Under the pieces are notes generated by a model. That model ran no database searches and had not been told where the DNA came from. It saw nothing but the letters and a program-made list of their open reading frames with translations. From UBA964 sp037444685 (GTDB taxonomy: Bacteria > Pseudomonadota > Gammaproteobacteria > Steroidobacterales > Steroidobacteraceae), in contig JBBILX010000007.1 of NCBI GenBank assembly GCA_037444685.1, positions 124,001-188,000 on the forward strand: a stretch of 64,000 nt of DNA, written 5' to 3'. Shown one piece after another: positions 1-8,590 of this stretch (the first letter of the stretch is position 1; each line of letters opens with the position of its first letter). Both the position numbers and the translations under genes were made by a program.

Positions 1-1130
1 AAGACATCCTCCATCTCGCGGCGTTTCTCGCCGTAGAGAGCCTCGAGAATGCGCCGCTCCAGGAAGACCGTGAGCCCCTCGTTGAGCCAGAAGTCGCGCC
101 AGGTCGCGTTGGTCACGAGGTTGCCCGACCAGCTGTGCGCGAGTTCATGGGCGATCAGCGAGACCAGGCTGCGGTCACCGGCGATGATGGTCGGCGTCAG
201 GAACGTCAGCCGCGGGTTCTCCATGCCGCCGTAGGGAAATGCCGGCGGCAGCACCAACATGTCGTAACGCTCCCAGCGATAAGGGCCAAACAGGCGCTCG
301 CAGGCCTCGAGCATTGCCTCGGTGTCGGCGAATTCCCGCGCTGCGCGCTCGATCAGCGGCGGCTCGGCGTAGATCCCCGTCCGTGGCCCGAGCGCTCGAT
401 ACTCGAGCCGGCCCACCGCGAGCGCGATCAGGTACGAGGGCACGGGCTGCGGCATGCGGAACGAGAACCAGCCGGCCTTCGCGGGCCCTGGCAGGTTCTC
501 GGCGCTCATGACCGCCCGCAGGCCCTCCGGTGCGCGTACGCGTGCCGAGTAGGTCACTCGCAGCTGCGGCGTGTCCTGCAGCGGAATCCACGAGCGCGCA
601 TGGATCGCCTGCGACTGCGAGAACAGGAAGGGATGACTGCGGCCCGCCGTCTGCGCCGGTCCGAGCCACTGCAGACCCGAGGCCTGCGGGCGTGTCTGGT
701 AAGAAATCCGGACGCGGAAGCGGCTGCCGATCGCGCCGCTCGGCACCCGCACCACGAGCGGCTCGCCGAGCGTGCCGGCCGTGGCGCCGAGCTCGAACGG
801 GGTGCTCTCGAGACGACCGTCGCGTTCGACGAGCCAGGCCTCGCGCACGACGAGGTCGCGGGTGTCGAGCACCAGCGTCGTGGCGTTCTCGTTGCGTCGC
901 TCGACGTCGAGATCGACGGTGCCTGACAGCCGGCGCGCCTCGAAGTCGACATCGAGCGACAGCTCTACGTGGCGCACCTGCATCTGCGCGGTGTTGGCGA
1001 ACGAGTGGTAGTCGCGGCGTGACTCGAGCTCAGCGTCCGCATCGGCCCGCGCGGCGCCGGCACCGGCGCTGCCGATGGTCAGCGCGGCCAGCGCTCCGAG
1101 GGTCGACAGAGCCCGAGCTCGAGCGTCCAT
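1..1130 (-). CDS. M1-family aminopeptidase (leukotriene A4 hydrolase-like), C-terminus beyond window
   Basis: This is the N-terminal 376 residues of a zinc aminopeptidase of the M1 family; the gene runs off the left edge. The ATG at 1130 opens a signal-peptide-like segment (Ala/Leu-rich, about residues 3-26), so the enzyme is probably exported. The fold then follows the LTA4-hydrolase pattern. The substrate-binding GGMEN motif is encoded near 220-236. The zinc site HELAHSW is encoded around 130-160, and the downstream WLNEG glutamate ligand near 85-100. M1 enzymes remove N-terminal residues from peptides; those of this subfamily sometimes also have epoxide hydrolase activity, which cannot be judged here. 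The L,D-transpeptidase gene lies just upstream on the same strand, 7 bases away, so the two may be cotranscribed. Confidence 0.9.
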   Translation of the reverse strand, partial: MDARARALSTLGALAALTIGSAGAGAARADADAELESRRDYHSFANTAQMQVRHVELSLDVDFEARRLSGTVDLDVERRNENATTLVLDTRDLVVREAWLVERDGRLESTPFELGATAGTLGEPLVVRVPSGAIGSRFRVRISYQTRPQASGLQWLGPAQTAGRSHPFLFSQSQAIHARSWIPLQDTPQLRVTYSARVRAPEGLRAVMSAENLPGPAKAGWFSFRMPQPVPSYLIALAVGRLEYRALGPRTGIYAEPPLIERAAREFADTEAMLEACERLFGPYRWERYDMLVLPPAFPYGGMENPRLTFLTPTIIAGDRSLVSLIAHELAHSWSGNLVTNATWRDFWLNEGLTVFLERRILEALYGEKRREMEDV

Positions 1131-1137
1131 GCAGCCT

Positions 1138-2367
1138 TCAGCGCGTCGCCGAACCGATGCGAACCGGCTTGCTCGCGCCGCCAGAAGTCGGCGCGACGGC
1201 CGGCTCACGCTCCTCGTCGGAGAAGACGGCGCGCATCGTGGCATCGTCGGCGGGCAGATTCGACTTGCCGTCCCAGGTCGCGCCGTCGGGCACGCGGTTC
1301 TGCACGCGGGGAGCCGCGGCGACGATCGCCTCAATGGTGCTGTCGGGTCGCGACACCGAAACCGGAATACCCCGCGGATCGTGCGTGAACGTGGAGATCG
1401 CCTCCCAGTTCACGGTCTCGTTGCGTGCCTTGAGCTCCCTCTGGATGCGGTTGGCGAGCGAGCGCGACAGCAGGCGCCGCTGGGCGCGCTTCCAGTCGCG
1501 CGGATCATCCTCGAGCACGTCGAAAGCCTGCAGATGGAGCTGCCCATCGTGCCAGCCGAAGACGAACGGCTGATTGACGACGGTGACTTTCTCGCCGGGC
1601 TGGATGTATTCGTAGAGCATCTCGACGTCTTCCGGGTACATGCGGATGCAGCCGTGGCTGGAGCGCAGGCCGACGCCGTAGGGCTTGTTGGTGCCGTGAA
1701 TCAGGTATTGCGGCCAGCCGAGGTACATCGCGCGCGTGCCGAGCGGATTGTCCGGGCCCGGCGGCACGACCGCCGGCAGGATCTCGCCGTTCTTCCTGTG
1801 CTCGGCACGCACTCCGGGACCCGGGCGCCAGACTGGATCCTTGGCCTTGCGCACCACGCGCGTCGTGCCCTCGGGAGTGGCCCAGCCGACCTTGCCGATG
1901 CCGATCGGGTGCGTGTAGACGATCTGCTGCTCGCCCTGCTTGCGCTTCGGGAAGTAGTACAGACGCATCGAGGCGAGGTTGATCACCACGCCCTCGCGCG
2001 GCGCGTTGGGCAGCAGAAACTGCGTCGGGATCACGATCTCGCGACCCTCGCCAGGAAGCCAGGGGTCGACGCCGGGATTGGCGCGGACGATCTCTTCGTA
2101 ACCGATGTTGAAGCGCCGCGCGATGTCCGGCAGCGTATCTTCCTTGCCAGCCCTGGTGACCTGGACGACACCGATGAGGTCGTCCTTCTCGTGGTCGATC
2201 ACGAACCGATGGGTCGCGACGGGCGGAGGATCCTGCGGCTCGACCGGTGCGACCGGCGCCGACGAGCCCTGCGGCGACCACGGACCCGCGAGCAGCGAGC
2301 AACCGGGCAGCGTGGCGAGCAGCGGGACCAGCGCGAGGGGTGCGGCACGGCCGGTGATGCACGTCAT
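1138..2367 (-). CDS. L,D-transpeptidase, lipoprotein, LysM + YkuD (ErfK/YbiS-like)
   Basis: The product (409 aa) is a peptidoglycan L,D-transpeptidase. Enzymes of this family make 3-3 cross-links or attach lipoproteins to the wall in the periplasm. I chose the ATG at 2367 because it gives a lipoprotein signal with lipobox LPGC (Cys 23); a longer reading frame to 2412 would bury this signal. A LysM-like segment follows at about residues 70-120, with an IARRFNIGYEEIVRANPG core. The YkuD domain then contains the catalytic signature HG-(~14)-SHGCIRM near residue 240, with His, Ser, Cys and Arg all present. A C-terminal tail of about 120 residues follows the YkuD domain and is rich in charged residues. 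The overall plan matches E. coli YbiS/ErfK/YcfS, but the tail is longer, so I give no specific symbol. Confidence 0.9.
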   Translation of the reverse strand: MTCITGRAAPLALVPLLATLPGCSLLAGPWSPQGSSAPVAPVEPQDPPPVATHRFVIDHEKDDLIGVVQVTRAGKEDTLPDIARRFNIGYEEIVRANPGVDPWLPGEGREIVIPTQFLLPNAPREGVVINLASMRLYYFPKRKQGEQQIVYTHPIGIGKVGWATPEGTTRVVRKAKDPVWRPGPGVRAEHRKNGEILPAVVPPGPDNPLGTRAMYLGWPQYLIHGTNKPYGVGLRSSHGCIRMYPEDVEMLYEYIQPGEKVTVVNQPFVFGWHDGQLHLQAFDVLEDDPRDWKRAQRRLLSRSLANRIQRELKARNETVNWEAISTFTHDPRGIPVSVSRPDSTIEAIVAAAPRVQNRVPDGATWDGKSNLPADDATMRAVFSDEEREPAVAPTSGGASKPVRIGSATR

Positions 2368-2457
2368 GACCGGCCGATTATGGCATCGACGCGGCGGCGC
2401 TGCAGCCGGCACCTCAGGTGCGCTGTGGCACCCCGCCGACAGGCGCTTTCGCGGGTC

Positions 2458-2955
2458 CTAGAGCAGGATGGTCTGATTCGGCAGCTCGTCGCGACCGCGC
2501 CCCGGTGGCGGAAAGTGACGCGCCAGCAGCCGGCCAACGGCCTGGATGCCGTCGATCGCACCCTCGCCGAAGCGTCCTGTGCGGAAGTGCTCTTCCATCA
2601 GCCGGCAGACGGCATCCCACTCCGCCTGCGGCACACGCGCGGCGATGCCGCGGTCGGCGACGATCTCGACGTCGCGATCGGCCATCGACAGGTAGATCAG
2701 CACGCCGTTGTTCTCGGCCGTATCCCAGACGCCGAGCAGGCCGAACACCTGCAGGGCGCGCTCGCGCGGGGACAGGCCGGCCCACAGTTCACCCAGCTCG
2801 TACGCCGTCTCCACGGCGAAACGCAGCTCGCCGCCATGACGGGCCTCGACGTCGGCGATCGTCTGCTCGATGCGCGTGAGCAGCTCCGGCGGGAATCGCT
2901 GCCGGGTGCGCCAGCGCGTGGCGGTCAGATGTCGAAGCAGGCGATGCAGATCCAT
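2458..2955 (-). CDS. TPM-domain protein (short, no signal peptide)
   Basis: This 165-residue protein belongs to the TPM (TLP18.3/Psb32/MOLO-1) domain group. It contains the typical region with GVLIYLSMADRDVEIVADRG (about residues 80-105), followed by a helical part with the EEHFRTGRFGEGAIDGI motif. The ATG at 2955 is preferred over an in-frame start at 3030, which would lie inside the Gly-rich tail of the upstream gene. There is no signal peptide or membrane span. It sits 10 bases after the larger TPM protein, which follows lemA, so the three probably form one operon. The TPM domain is linked to phosphatase activity or protein quality control in other organisms; the function here is unknown. 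Confidence 0.8.
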   Translation of the reverse strand: MDLHRLLRHLTATRWRTRQRFPPELLTRIEQTIADVEARHGGELRFAVETAYELGELWAGLSPRERALQVFGLLGVWDTAENNGVLIYLSMADRDVEIVADRGIAARVPQAEWDAVCRLMEEHFRTGRFGEGAIDGIQAVGRLLARHFPPPGRGRDELPNQTILL

Positions 2956-2965
2956 GCCCTGCGCC

Positions 2966-3886
2966 TCACCAGCGTCCTGAGGCGCCACCGCCGCCGAAGC
3001 TGCCGCCACCGCCACCGCGGAAGCCGCCACCGCCCAGCCCGCCGCCGAAGCCGCCGCTGCCGAAACCCCCGCCGCCCCAGCCGCCGCGGTGCGCGCGGCT
3101 CGACCAGCGGCCGCCGCCGAAGCCCATCATCAGCGACAGGACGAGCGCCGCGATGCCGGCGATCGCTGCGACAGCCACGAGCTGCGTCAACAGCCATGCG
3201 AGCACGCCCGCGAGACTTCCGGTCGCCACCGAACCGAGCGCGCGACCGAAGATCGCGCGCAGCACCACACCGCCGAACATCACGGCGAAGAACAGCACAG
3301 GCAGCAGATCCTCGAACTGCGCCGCGCGCCCCTCCCAGCCGCGATCGGGTTCCGGTAGCGGCTCGCCGTCGATGACGCGGATCATCTGGTCGACGCCGGC
3401 GTTGACGCCGCCGGCGAAATCGCCGCGCTGGAACTGCGGCACGATGATGTCGGCCACGATACGTTTCGCCACGAGGTCCGTCAGCACGCCTTCGAGGCCA
3501 CGGCCGACCTCGATGCGTAGCGTACGGTCGTCGCGGGCGACCAGCAGCAGGGCGCCGTCGTCGGGCTGCGCGCGACCCAGCTTCCACGAGTCGACGACCC
3601 GGATCGAGTACTGCTCGATCGTCTCGGGCTGAGTGGTCGCGACGATCAAGACCGCGATCTGCGCGCCCTTGCGCCGCTCGAAATCCGCGAGTTTCTGCTC
3701 GAGCGCCGCCTGGTCCGCCGCAGTCAGCGTGCCGGTCAGATCGGTGACACGCGCCTCGAACGGCGGCACGGGCCGCAGCGCCTGGGCCGCGGCTGCGGTA
3801 CAGAGAGACAGGATCAGCAGCGCCGCGGGCCCGAGCCACGCGGCGGCTCCCCGTCGCTCAGGGTGATGCGGGCGCGGGTGCGGCAC
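2966..3886 (-). CDS. TPM-domain membrane protein, YgcG-like, Gly-rich tail
   Basis: The 306-residue product has an N-terminal signal peptide (hydrophobic stretch about residues 18-36) and a TPM domain at about 45-175, with motifs DLTGTLTAADQAALEQKLADF, IEQYSIRVVDSWKLG and GVDQMIRVIDGE. Two membrane segments follow at about 190-250, and the tail is extremely Gly/Ser-rich (GGGGFGSGGFGGG-type). This is the layout of YgcG-like proteins that accompany LemA. The likely start is the GTG at 3886, which overlaps the end of lemA by 29 bases and suggests translational coupling. No other start keeps the signal peptide. The molecular role of LemA/YgcG pairs is not established; a role in envelope homeostasis is an inference. 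Confidence 0.85.
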   Translation of the reverse strand: MPHPRPHHPERRGAAAWLGPAALLILSLCTAAAAQALRPVPPFEARVTDLTGTLTAADQAALEQKLADFERRKGAQIAVLIVATTQPETIEQYSIRVVDSWKLGRAQPDDGALLLVARDDRTLRIEVGRGLEGVLTDLVAKRIVADIIVPQFQRGDFAGGVNAGVDQMIRVIDGEPLPEPDRGWEGRAAQFEDLLPVLFFAVMFGGVVLRAIFGRALGSVATGSLAGVLAWLLTQLVAVAAIAGIAALVLSLMMGFGGGRWSSRAHRGGWGGGGFGSGGFGGGLGGGGFRGGGGGSFGGGGASGRW

Positions 3887-4481
3887 GGTCCGGTGTGCCG
3901 AAATCGACCGTGGGCGGACGCGCGATCGCGGCCTCGTTCTCGACGGTGAAGTTCGGCTTCACCTCGTGGTTGAAGATCATGGCCGTTAGATTGGTCGGGA
4001 AGCGGCGCACCGTGCCGTTGTAGGCCTGCACGGCCTCGATGTAGCGGTTGCGCGCGACCGTGATGCGATTCTCGGTGCCCTCGAGCTGGGCCTGCAGGTC
4101 GCGGAAGTTCTGATCCGACTTGAGTTGCGGATAGTTCTCGCTGACGGCGATCAGGCTCTTCAGCGCGGCGGTCAGCTCGCCCTGTGCGGCCTGAAACCGG
4201 CGCAACGCCTCCGGGTCGTTGAGCACTTCGGGCGTGACCTGGATCGAGGTTGCTCTGGCACGCGCCTCGGTCACGCCGACGAGCACGCGCTCTTCCTGTG
4301 CGGCGTAGCCCTTGACCGTGTTGACGAGGTTAGGGATCAGGTCGGCGCGACGCTGATACTGGTTGACCACCTCCGACCAGGCCGCCTTGATCGCCTCGTC
4401 CTGGGTCTGCAGCGTGTTGTATCCGCAGCCGGTCAAGCCCAGGCTCGAGACGGCAAGTACGGTCAGCATTCGTGTGCGCAT
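3858..4481 (-). CDS. lemA: LemA family lipoprotein
   Basis: This is a 207-residue LemA-family protein. The ATG at 4481 is preceded by a clear GGAGGA ribosome-binding site and opens a lipoprotein signal with lipobox LTGC. The body carries the LemA hallmarks: YNTLQTQDEAIKAAWSEV, QYQRRADLIPNLVNTVKGYA, and NRYIEAVQAYNGTVRRFPTN in the C-terminal third. The protein is almost all helical and ends in a Pro/Ala tail. It is the first gene of a three-gene run with two TPM-domain proteins. LemA proteins are widespread and membrane-anchored, but their biochemical function is not known. Confidence 0.93.
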   Translation of the reverse strand: MRTRMLTVLAVSSLGLTGCGYNTLQTQDEAIKAAWSEVVNQYQRRADLIPNLVNTVKGYAAQEERVLVGVTEARARATSIQVTPEVLNDPEALRRFQAAQGELTAALKSLIAVSENYPQLKSDQNFRDLQAQLEGTENRITVARNRYIEAVQAYNGTVRRFPTNLTAMIFNHEVKPNFTVENEAAIARPPTVDFGTPDRAAPAPASP

Positions 4482-4563
4482 GGGGTCCTCCATCGATCGA
4501 TCCGGGGCACCGCCCGCGGCGGTCCTGACCGGCCGGTGGCACATGATGGGGGCGGCGCCGGCG

Positions 4564-4596
4564 AAAAAAAACCCCGGACTTTGCGGGACCGGGGTC
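4564..4596 (-). terminator. Rho-independent terminator, minus strand
   Basis: Read on the minus strand, a CCCCGG/CCGGGG stem (arms at 4572-4577 and 4589-4594) is followed by eight T residues (4564-4571). It lies between the 66-aa gene and lemA, so it ends the small upstream transcript and separates it from lemA. Confidence 0.8.
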
Positions 4597-4659
4597 AGAG
4601 GTGCGGACTCTCGATGAAGGGAAGGAAGTCCGCCAGGGGATTCGTGCGGGCTATCGTCC

Positions 4660-4860
4660 TCAGTGCAGCCTGGCCCAATGCAGGATGCGGATGTCCTCGA
4701 AGTCCAGCTCGAAGTTCTCGGCCAGCAGCCGCCGCAGTTCGCGCTGCGCGCCAGTGCGCCCCTCGAGCGGCAGGTTCAACTCGACCACGCCGCTCCACTC
4801 GCTGTCCTGGCGCGCCTCCCGCGCCGAAGTGACGAAGTGCGTGAAGTACTTGGTCGCCAT
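4660..4860 (-). CDS. conserved-looking small protein, unknown function
   Basis: I do not recognise this 66-residue protein. The ATG at 4860 is chosen because the protein becomes compositionally normal from MATKYFTHFVTS onward, whereas the upstream extension is Arg-rich and looks like translated noncoding DNA. The sequence alternates amphipathic segments, ends in FEDIRILHWARLH, and has no membrane span, signal peptide or Cys motif. It is transcribed away from greB, whose ATG is 85 bases away, and is followed by a strong terminator, so it is probably a monocistronic unit. Confidence 0.6.
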   Translation of the reverse strand: MATKYFTHFVTSAREARQDSEWSGVVELNLPLEGRTGAQRELRRLLAENFELDFEDIRILHWARLH

Positions 4861-4945
4861 GGGCACGAAGGCTAGGCGTGGCCACCGCGCCCGACCGTGA
4901 GGCCCGCCACAGTTCCGACGGCTGGCGCCGCATAATCGGCGCACC

Positions 4946-5452
4946 ATGACCCGCTATCGTCCGCCCGCGAGACCCGGTTCACAGTTCATCACGCCCGCCG
5001 GGTTCGCGCGTCTGCGCGCCGAGCTCGATGAGCTTTGGCGGGTCGAGCGGCCGCGCGTCACCCAGGCCGTCGCCGAGGCGGCTGCCCAGGGCGACCGCTC
5101 GGAGAACGCCGAGTACACCTATGGCAAGCGCCGTTTGCGCGAGATCGACCGCCGCGTTCGCTTCCTGCGCCGTCGCCTCGAGGGCATGGTCGTCGTCGAC
5201 AAGCCGCCCGCCGATCGACGCCGAGTCTATTTCGGCGCCTGGGTGACGCTCGAGGACGAGGCGGGCGTCCTGCGCCGCTACCGTATCGTCGGGCCCGACG
5301 AATTCGACATGGCGCCGGAGTACATCAGCATGGACGCCCCGCTCGCGCAGGCCCTGCTGCGTCGCGCCCTCGACGACGAATTGGAGGTCACCCTGCCGGA
5401 GGGGCGTCGACGTTTCGTCATCGCGGCGATCGAATACGAGACCGGCCGCTGA
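4946..5452 (+). CDS. greB: transcription elongation factor GreB
   Basis: GreB binds the RNA polymerase secondary channel and stimulates cleavage of backtracked RNA. The 168-residue product has the expected two parts. The N-terminal coiled coil (about residues 12-85) carries the acidic tip and conserved GDRSENAEYTYGKRRLREID stretch. The C-terminal FKBP-like domain contains FGAWVTLEDE and the family hallmark YRIVGPDEFD. The N-terminal start TPAGFARLRAELDEL is typical. The length and the basic patch RFLRRRLEGM favour GreB over GreA. Confidence 0.93.
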   Translation: MTRYRPPARPGSQFITPAGFARLRAELDELWRVERPRVTQAVAEAAAQGDRSENAEYTYGKRRLREIDRRVRFLRRRLEGMVVVDKPPADRRRVYFGAWVTLEDEAGVLRRYRIVGPDEFDMAPEYISMDAPLAQALLRRALDDELEVTLPEGRRRFVIAAIEYETGR

Positions 5453-5489
5453 GCACGGCCATCACGCGCGCTCCCCGCCACGGAGCGCC

Positions 5490-6914
5490 TCAGGCGACGC
5501 GAACGTTCTTGAACTGCCACGGATCGCTCTTGTCGATGTCCTCGGGGAACAGTCGCTCGCGATCGGTCAGCGGCGTCCACTCGGTGTACTCGCCGACCAC
5601 CGGCCCGAGGTAGGGCAGGCAGATCTCGAGGCAGCGCCTCCAGTCCATCTCTTCGGGCTCGGTGACGCCGCGATTCGGATTCTCGATGGCCCAGATCATG
5701 CCCGACAGCGCCGCCGCGGTGACCTGCAGGCTGGTCGCACTGTTGAACGGCACGAGCTCGCGGGCCTCGTCGATGCTGAGCTGCGAACCGTACCAGTAGG
5801 CATTGCGCTTATGACCCGCGAGCAGCACGCCGAGCTCATCGATGCCGCCCGGGGAGATCTCGTCGAGCAGGATGCGCTTGGAGTCCTGCAGGATGTAGTT
5901 GCGGCCGCAGTACTCGTGCAGTGACAGCACGGCATCGTCGCAAGGGTGGTAGGCGTAGTGGACCGTCGGACGGTACACGACCTGATTGTGCTCCCTGACG
6001 GTCAGATAGTCGGCGATCGAGATCGACTCGCCGTGCGTGATGGCCCAGCCATGGAAGTGGCCGGCGCGCGGGGTCCAGGTGCGCACCCGCGTCGCGCAGC
6101 CAGGCTGCATCAGGTAGATCGCCGCCTGCGAGCCGGACTCGTGGCGCCTGCCGTCGCGGGGGAAGTTGCGTTCATGCGTTCCCCAGCCCATTTCGGAGGG
6201 CTGCGAGCCCTCGCTGACGAAACCGTCCACCGACCAGGTGTTGACGAACTCGTTCGGCTTCTTGCGCAATGGCGTAACCTGGGTGTCGCGCTCGGCGATG
6301 TGGATCGTCTTGATGCCGAGCCCACGCGCGAGCCGGCCCCAGTCCTCGCGCGTCGTCGGCTCGGACTCGAGCACGTAGCCGGTGTCAGCGGCGATGTTGA
6401 GCATCGCGCGCTTGACGAAATGCGACACGAGACCCGGATTCGCACCGTGCGTCAGAACGGCCGTCGGTGCCTGCAGGTTGCCCTTGCGCAGCGCCAGCGC
6501 CTCTTCGCGCAGCGCGTAGTTCGTGCGCCGCGCGGCCGGTACGCCTGGGTCGGTGTAGTCCCCAGGCCATGGCTCGATGCAGGTGTCTAGATACATCGCG
6601 CCTTTCTCCCAGCAGAACCTGATCAGGGCGACCGAAGACACGTCGACCGACACATTGAGCAGGAAGTCGCCGCGACCCAGCATCGGATCGAGGATGCGGC
6701 GGAAGTTCTCGCGCGTCAGCGTCTCGCGCACGAACTTGATGCCGAAGTGATCCGCGCAGGCGCGCCCCTGATCGTCGGCGGCGACGATGCTGATGCGATC
6801 CTTCGGAATGCCGATATGGCGCAGGATCAGGGGCAGCGCGCCCTGACCGATGCTGCCGAATCCGACGAATAGGATGCGGCCTGGGAAATCGACGTGGATC
6901 TTGTGCTCGGGCAT
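5490..6914 (-). CDS. hss: homospermidine synthase
   Basis: This enzyme makes sym-homospermidine from two putrescine units in an NAD-dependent reaction in the cytoplasm. The 474-residue product begins at the ATG at 6914 with a Rossmann nucleotide-binding loop, RILFVGFGSIGQGALPLILRH region (motif GFGSIGQG, about residues 15-22). It continues with LNVSVDVSSVALIRFC and the conserved LTHGANPGLVSHFVKRA region. The length is that of bacterial HSS (about 470-480 aa). The neighbours include speA, whose product supplies agmatine, a putrescine precursor, so the locus supports polyamine synthesis. A longer in-frame start at 6980 would add 22 residues without family character. Confidence 0.92.
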   Translation of the reverse strand: MPEHKIHVDFPGRILFVGFGSIGQGALPLILRHIGIPKDRISIVAADDQGRACADHFGIKFVRETLTRENFRRILDPMLGRGDFLLNVSVDVSSVALIRFCWEKGAMYLDTCIEPWPGDYTDPGVPAARRTNYALREEALALRKGNLQAPTAVLTHGANPGLVSHFVKRAMLNIAADTGYVLESEPTTREDWGRLARGLGIKTIHIAERDTQVTPLRKKPNEFVNTWSVDGFVSEGSQPSEMGWGTHERNFPRDGRRHESGSQAAIYLMQPGCATRVRTWTPRAGHFHGWAITHGESISIADYLTVREHNQVVYRPTVHYAYHPCDDAVLSLHEYCGRNYILQDSKRILLDEISPGGIDELGVLLAGHKRNAYWYGSQLSIDEARELVPFNSATSLQVTAAALSGMIWAIENPNRGVTEPEEMDWRRCLEICLPYLGPVVGEYTEWTPLTDRERLFPEDIDKSDPWQFKNVRVA

Positions 6915-7016
6915 GATCGTCTCGCGGGCTGACTGGATCGGGACGCGCGGGAGATTCCGCGGCGCGGCGAAGATTAGCAACCCTGCCCCGCAGCCGCCAG
7001 CGGCGCAGCGTCCCGC

Positions 7017-7682
7017 TCAGGCGGCACGCCAGTGTGGCGGATAGGTGCGCTCATAGCCCGGCAGCGACTCGATGCGCGCGAGCCAGCGGCCCAGTGCCGG
7101 GTAATTCACCTCGATCGGAAGGAAGCGACGCGCGAGTTCGGCGGCGCCGGGCCGCTCGAGCGCCCGGCGCAGCAACTGGATCGCCGGAAAGATCACCATG
7201 TCGATCGCCGAATAGGCATCGCCGACGATCCAGTCGCCTTTCGACAGGCGCATCTCGATCGTGCGCGCCTCGCGCGCGACGACGTGCATCGCCTCGGTGA
7301 TCGCGTCGGAGTGCGGATCGGCGCTGCCCGTCAGCAGGCCGCGGCAGATCCTCATCAGATGCTCCTCGGTGTAGGCCTGGAACTCCTCGATGACGCGGAT
7401 GATGACGCCCGCCTCCTCGGCGGAGCGCCCGAAGATGGGCGGCTCCGGGTACTTGCGGTCGAGGTAGTGGAGCACCGCGACCGACTCGAACACGACGTAG
7501 TCGCCGTCCTTGAGCACGGGCAGCCGGCCGCGCGGGTTCATCGCCAGCATCTGCGGCGACTGGTGCTCCTGCTTCGAGAACTGCAGCAGGTGGCCGCGAT
7601 AGGGCAGCCGCTTGTGCTCGAGTGCGAGCAGCACCCGCCACGAGTATGGGCTGCCGCTGCCCCACCACACATCGATTGTCAT
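7017..7682 (-). CDS. glutathione S-transferase family protein
   Basis: The 221-residue product has a thioredoxin-like N-terminal domain starting WWGSGSPYSWRVLLALEHK, with the cis-Pro segment GRLPVLKDGDYVVFESVAVLHYLD (the ES pair that binds glutathione). A helical C-terminal domain follows, ending in PALGRWLARIESLPGYERTYP. The ATG at 7682 begins at the first strand; the longer frame to 7739 would overlap the divergent sulfurtransferase promoter region. The substrate is unknown. It is transcribed divergently from sseA, 43 bases away. Confidence 0.88.
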   Translation of the reverse strand: MTIDVWWGSGSPYSWRVLLALEHKRLPYRGHLLQFSKQEHQSPQMLAMNPRGRLPVLKDGDYVVFESVAVLHYLDRKYPEPPIFGRSAEEAGVIIRVIEEFQAYTEEHLMRICRGLLTGSADPHSDAITEAMHVVAREARTIEMRLSKGDWIVGDAYSAIDMVIFPAIQLLRRALERPGAAELARRFLPIEVNYPALGRWLARIESLPGYERTYPPHWRAA

Positions 7683-7725
7683 GCGAAGATTGTATCGGCA
7701 GCGCATCGCGCGGAGAATTCGCGAC

Positions 7726-8580
7726 ATGAAGCCGTACACGACGCTGATCGACGCCGATGCACTGCGGGCGGTGACCGACTCCGTCGGGTGGGTGCTGCTC
7801 GACTGCCGCTTCGACCTCGCGCGCCCGGGCTGGGGCGAGCAGGCTTTCCTCGAAGGACATCTTCCCGGCGCCCAATACGCTCATCTCGACCGGGACCTCT
7901 CGGGTCCAGTCGGTCCCGCGACCGGACGTCATCCGCTGCCTGCACCGGAGCAGTTCGCCACGCGCGCCCGATCGTGGGGGATCGGCCGCGACACCCAGGT
8001 CGTCGCCTACGATCAGGGAAACGGGATGTTCGCAGCGCGTGCCTGGTGGCTGCTGCGCTGGCTCGGGCACGAGCCCGTCGCCGTGCTCGATGGCGGACTC
8101 GCGGCCTGGACCGCCAGAGGCGGCGAGCTGAGCCGCGAGATCGTCACGCTGCCGCCCGGCGACTTCGTCGCGCGCGCAGACGCTTCGCGCGTCGTCGACG
8201 CCGATTTCGTCCTCGGCGCGCTCGAGGCGGGCGCGATCCGGCTCAGCGACGCGCGCGCAGCCGACCGCTTCGCCGGCCGCAACGAAACCATCGATCCCAT
8301 TGCCGGGCATGTGCCCGGCGCGCTGAACCACCCGTTTGCGCGCAATCTCGACGAGCGCGGCCGCTTCCTGCCGTCTACTGAGCTGCGACGGCGCTGGCTC
8401 GAGACGCTCGGCGGGCGGGCCGCGCGCGAGCACGTCGCGATGTGCGGCTCGGGAGTCAGCGCCTGCCACAACCTGCTCGCGCTCGAACACGCGGGTCTGT
8501 GCGGCTCGCGGCTCTATGCGGGCTCCTGGAGCGAGTGGATCCGCGATTCGTCGCGCCCGGTGGCCACCGGCCCTGCCTGA
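7726..8580 (+). CDS. sseA: 3-mercaptopyruvate sulfurtransferase (two rhodanese domains)
   Basis: The 284-residue product has two tandem rhodanese domains, the N-terminal one inactive (about 1-135) and the C-terminal one catalytic (about 150-280). The active-site loop is CGSGVSA with Cys 240. A CG[SA]GVTA-like loop is typical of 3-mercaptopyruvate sulfurtransferases, while thiosulfate sulfurtransferases have CRKGVT. The DGGLAAW and GHVPGALNHPF motifs are also present. The ATG at 7726 follows the first domain's expected start. speA begins 10 bases after the stop, so the two may be cotranscribed, although a functional link is not evident. Confidence 0.88.
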   Translation: MKPYTTLIDADALRAVTDSVGWVLLDCRFDLARPGWGEQAFLEGHLPGAQYAHLDRDLSGPVGPATGRHPLPAPEQFATRARSWGIGRDTQVVAYDQGNGMFAARAWWLLRWLGHEPVAVLDGGLAAWTARGGELSREIVTLPPGDFVARADASRVVDADFVLGALEAGAIRLSDARAADRFAGRNETIDPIAGHVPGALNHPFARNLDERGRFLPSTELRRRWLETLGGRAAREHVAMCGSGVSACHNLLALEHAGLCGSRLYAGSWSEWIRDSSRPVATGPA

Positions 8581-8590
8581 GGTATCGCGC

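Noticed and set aside
4595..4933. Alternative 112-codon frame opposite the 66-aa gene
   Set aside because: Arg/Ala-rich shadow composition; the 66-aa frame is more protein-like and is followed by the terminator.
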